Source: Tharpella sp964457755
GTDB lineage: Bacteria > Desulfobacterota > Anaeroferrophillalia > Anaeroferrophillales > Tharpellaceae
Reading direction: 5' to 3'
Assembly: GCA_964457755.1 (NCBI GenBank)
Contig: CAYWGC010000025.1
Coordinates: 1-51,006 of the forward strand
DNA: 51,006 nt
Shown here: positions 49,666 through 51,006 of the stretch, in pieces
Layout of the letters: each line of letters begins with the position of its first letter
Numbering within the stretch: position 1 is the stretch's first letter
Notes under the pieces: generated by a model
Told to the model about the DNA's origin: nothing
What the model saw: the letters and a program-made list of their open reading frames with translations, nothing else
Database searches by the model: none
Made by a program: the position numbers and the translations under genes

Positions 49666-50586
49666 TTAAACCAGCAAATTATCGAGTTCTTCAACCAGTT
49701 TTCGCGCTTTTGGAGAGAGCCCTTTAGGCATAACAATTTTTAATTCAACCAGCTGATCACCGGCGGCAGCTCCAAGAGCTTGAACACCCTTGCCGCGCAG
49801 ACGCATTTTCTGACCATTTTGAGCGCCCTCTTTAATTGCCAACATCGCTTTTCCAGAAAAAGTCGGCACCTCAACCCGCCCCCCGAGCAGGGCGGTAGTC
49901 AAAGGGACTTCGACCTGACAGAGGAGATCACGCCCCTGAATGCTGAAAACGGGATCAGGTCGCACCTTGACGGTTAAGATAAGATCTCCAGCTGGACCAT
50001 TGTTAACGCCAGGGTGCCCCTTACCCTTGAGACGTAAACGCGCCTCATTAACAGTTCCCGGCGGCACTTTGACATTTACCTGCTGGGCATCAACCCGCAG
50101 TTTTAGTTCGGTTCCGATAATAGCTTCGGCAAAATCGATTTCAACCTGATGCTCGGCATTACCGCCGCGCCGCGGCCCCGCTGACTGAGCCTGCTGAAAA
50201 CCGCCGCCGCCAAAAAGGTTGGCGAAGATATCTGAAGGATCACCCGAACCCCCGGCCGGGCCCCGACGCGAAGAGAAATTACGGGCTCCACCCCCAAACA
50301 TATCATTAATATCAAAGCCTCCAGGACGCCCTCCGGAAAAACCGCCAGGGCCGCCACCCTGCTGCTGAAAGGCATCACCATAGGTATCATATTGCTGACG
50401 TTTTTTTTCATCACCCAGCACTTCATAGGCTTCATTGATTTCTTTAAACTTCTTTTCCGCCGCTTTGTCATCCGGTTTAACATCAGGGTGACATTGGCGG
50501 GCTTTACGACGATATGACTTTTTAAGTTCATCAGCCGTAGCCTGTTTGCCAACCCCGAGAGTTTTATAATGATCTTTACCTGCCAT
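49666..50586 (-). CDS. Type II DnaJ co-chaperone (CbpA/DnaJ1-like)
   Basis: A 306-residue Hsp40. The J domain (1-70) has YKTLGVGKQATADELKKSYR and the HPD motif in QCHPDVKPDD. A G/F-rich linker (about 75-135: QQQGGGPGGFSGGRPGG, FGGGGF) follows, then the two beta-sandwich C-terminal domains (VEIDFAEAIIGTELKLRV, VNVKVPPGTVNEARLRLKGKG, LCQVEVPLTTALLGGRVEVP). The zinc-finger CxxCxGxG repeats are absent, so it is type II like CbpA. It stimulates DnaK and may bind curved DNA. comEC follows 11 bases downstream. It starts at the ATG at 50586 with a GAGAGTC site. Confidence 0.9.
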   Translation of the reverse strand: MAGKDHYKTLGVGKQATADELKKSYRRKARQCHPDVKPDDKAAEKKFKEINEAYEVLGDEKKRQQYDTYGDAFQQQGGGPGGFSGGRPGGFDINDMFGGGARNFSSRRGPAGGSGDPSDIFANLFGGGGFQQAQSAGPRRGGNAEHQVEIDFAEAIIGTELKLRVDAQQVNVKVPPGTVNEARLRLKGKGHPGVNNGPAGDLILTVKVRPDPVFSIQGRDLLCQVEVPLTTALLGGRVEVPTFSGKAMLAIKEGAQNGQKMRLRGKGVQALGAAAGDQLVELKIVMPKGLSPKARKLVEELDNLLV

Positions 50587-50650
50587 GTGACTCTCTACTC
50601 CAAATATAATTCAAAATTTTAAATAGCTCTTCAACGACCAAGCATCAAGC

Positions 50651-50730
50651 TCGAACATCGCTTCGCCCTCATAAACGGGGTCAAAGCTGGGGTGCTGACG
50701 CACCTTGTACCAGCAATGACCCCAATCCCG
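50651..50730. repeat. Hairpin-core repeat, third full core copy
   Basis: Eighty bases TCGAACATCGCTTCGCCCTC ... CCAATCCCG, almost identical to the cores at 19250-19328 and 37169-37247. It includes the same 47-base double hairpin (50677-50723). The outer MITE-like ends are absent, so the core occurs on its own upstream of dnaJ. Confidence 0.7.
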
Positions 50731-50756
50731 ATAAGAAGTCCACAATCACCTTAAAT

Positions 50757-50827
50757 CGTCATTCAGACAAAAGTCTGAATCCAGTAAATTTAGTAACTTC
50801 TGGATACCGGCTTTCGCCGGCATGACG
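50757..50827. repeat. Palindromic intergenic repeat (CCGGCTTTCGCCGG type)
   Basis: CGTCATTCAGAC ... GGCATGACG with nested hairpins ATTCAGAC-aaaa-GTCTGAAT, CCAG/CTGG and CCGGC-ttt-cGCCGG. The right half is the very common proteobacterial sequence TGGATACCGGCTTTCGCCGG. The rest of the window's right edge (50828-51006) is AT-rich with no gene or signal recognised. Confidence 0.75.
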
Positions 50828-51006
50828 GATATGGGAATTTTTGCGATTTCATCATTCATAATACATCATAACCAAACCATAACAATATAACCACAAAACT
50901 TATGATTGTAAAGTAAAGGCTGCTTTGAAAAACCACATTTAATTGAGAATGGGTCGAGTAGACCGGTTTCTTCCGATGCTTCAGGTTGAGGTTTGTTTTC
51001 CCGGTT

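Noticed and set aside
1..51006. tRNA, rRNA or CRISPR arrays
   Set aside because: No T-loop-like GTTCGANTC with matching arms, no rRNA blocks, and no regularly spaced short direct repeats were found on either strand.

Overview
The window looks like a chromosomal segment of an anaerobic deltaproteobacterium (Desulfobacterota in the broad sense). The evidence is the block def-fmt-DUF116 followed by mfd and three parvulin-type chaperones, an order I recall from Geobacter-like genomes; a nickel CO dehydrogenase with its polyferredoxin and flavoprotein; an ADP-forming acyl-CoA synthetase; CheD/HDOD genes; and a GEMM-I riboswitch. No rRNA, tRNA or CRISPR array was seen. Assignment below phylum level is not possible by eye.

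Left region (about 1-12.1 kb) is AT-richer accessory DNA with many broken genes. It holds the 5' end of a zinc alcohol dehydrogenase, a frameshifted REP-associated (IS200-like) transposase, a riboswitch-led transcription unit for two secreted proteins, an acetyl-CoA hydrolase/transferase fused to a GNAT domain, a stand-alone HisF-like protein, a methyltransferase, a lipoprotein, and remnants of a small unknown gene, of hsdR and of an ISL3 transposase. Four copies of a roughly 52-bp intergenic repeat lie here.

Centre (12.1-30.4 kb) is mostly housekeeping: sbcD-sbcC; a PilZ gene coupled to an RNB exoribonuclease; HDOD-cheD preceded by fused remnants of cheR and cheA; then def-fmt-DUF116-mfd and a periplasmic folding set (two PpiC-like proteins and a SurA-like protein). 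Two short elements with IS66-like ends and target duplications flank the PilZ-RNB pair.

Right region (30.4-51 kb) carries a two-gene unit (tandem LPS-kinase-like protein plus carbamoyltransferase) that may modify lipopolysaccharide core. It is divergent from a DksA/TraR-type regulator, and both promoters are predicted to give nearly leaderless mRNAs. Next is a CODH module (cooF-like, cooS, FAD/NAD oxidoreductase) that can pass electrons from CO to NAD(P). It is followed by an SH3 protein, an enoyl-CoA hydratase with an ADP-forming acyl-CoA synthetase, a TauE exporter, a 487-residue protein with glutamine-synthetase-fold-like motifs, hisS, a comEC whose C-terminal metallo-beta-lactamase domain has lost its metal ligands, and a type II DnaJ.

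The most interesting signals are the complete promoter-aptamer-terminator GEMM switch upstream of two uncharacterised secreted proteins, two undescribed interspersed repeat families, the kinase/carbamoyltransferase pair and the degenerate ComEC. All functional calls rest on motif recognition by eye; no search was run.
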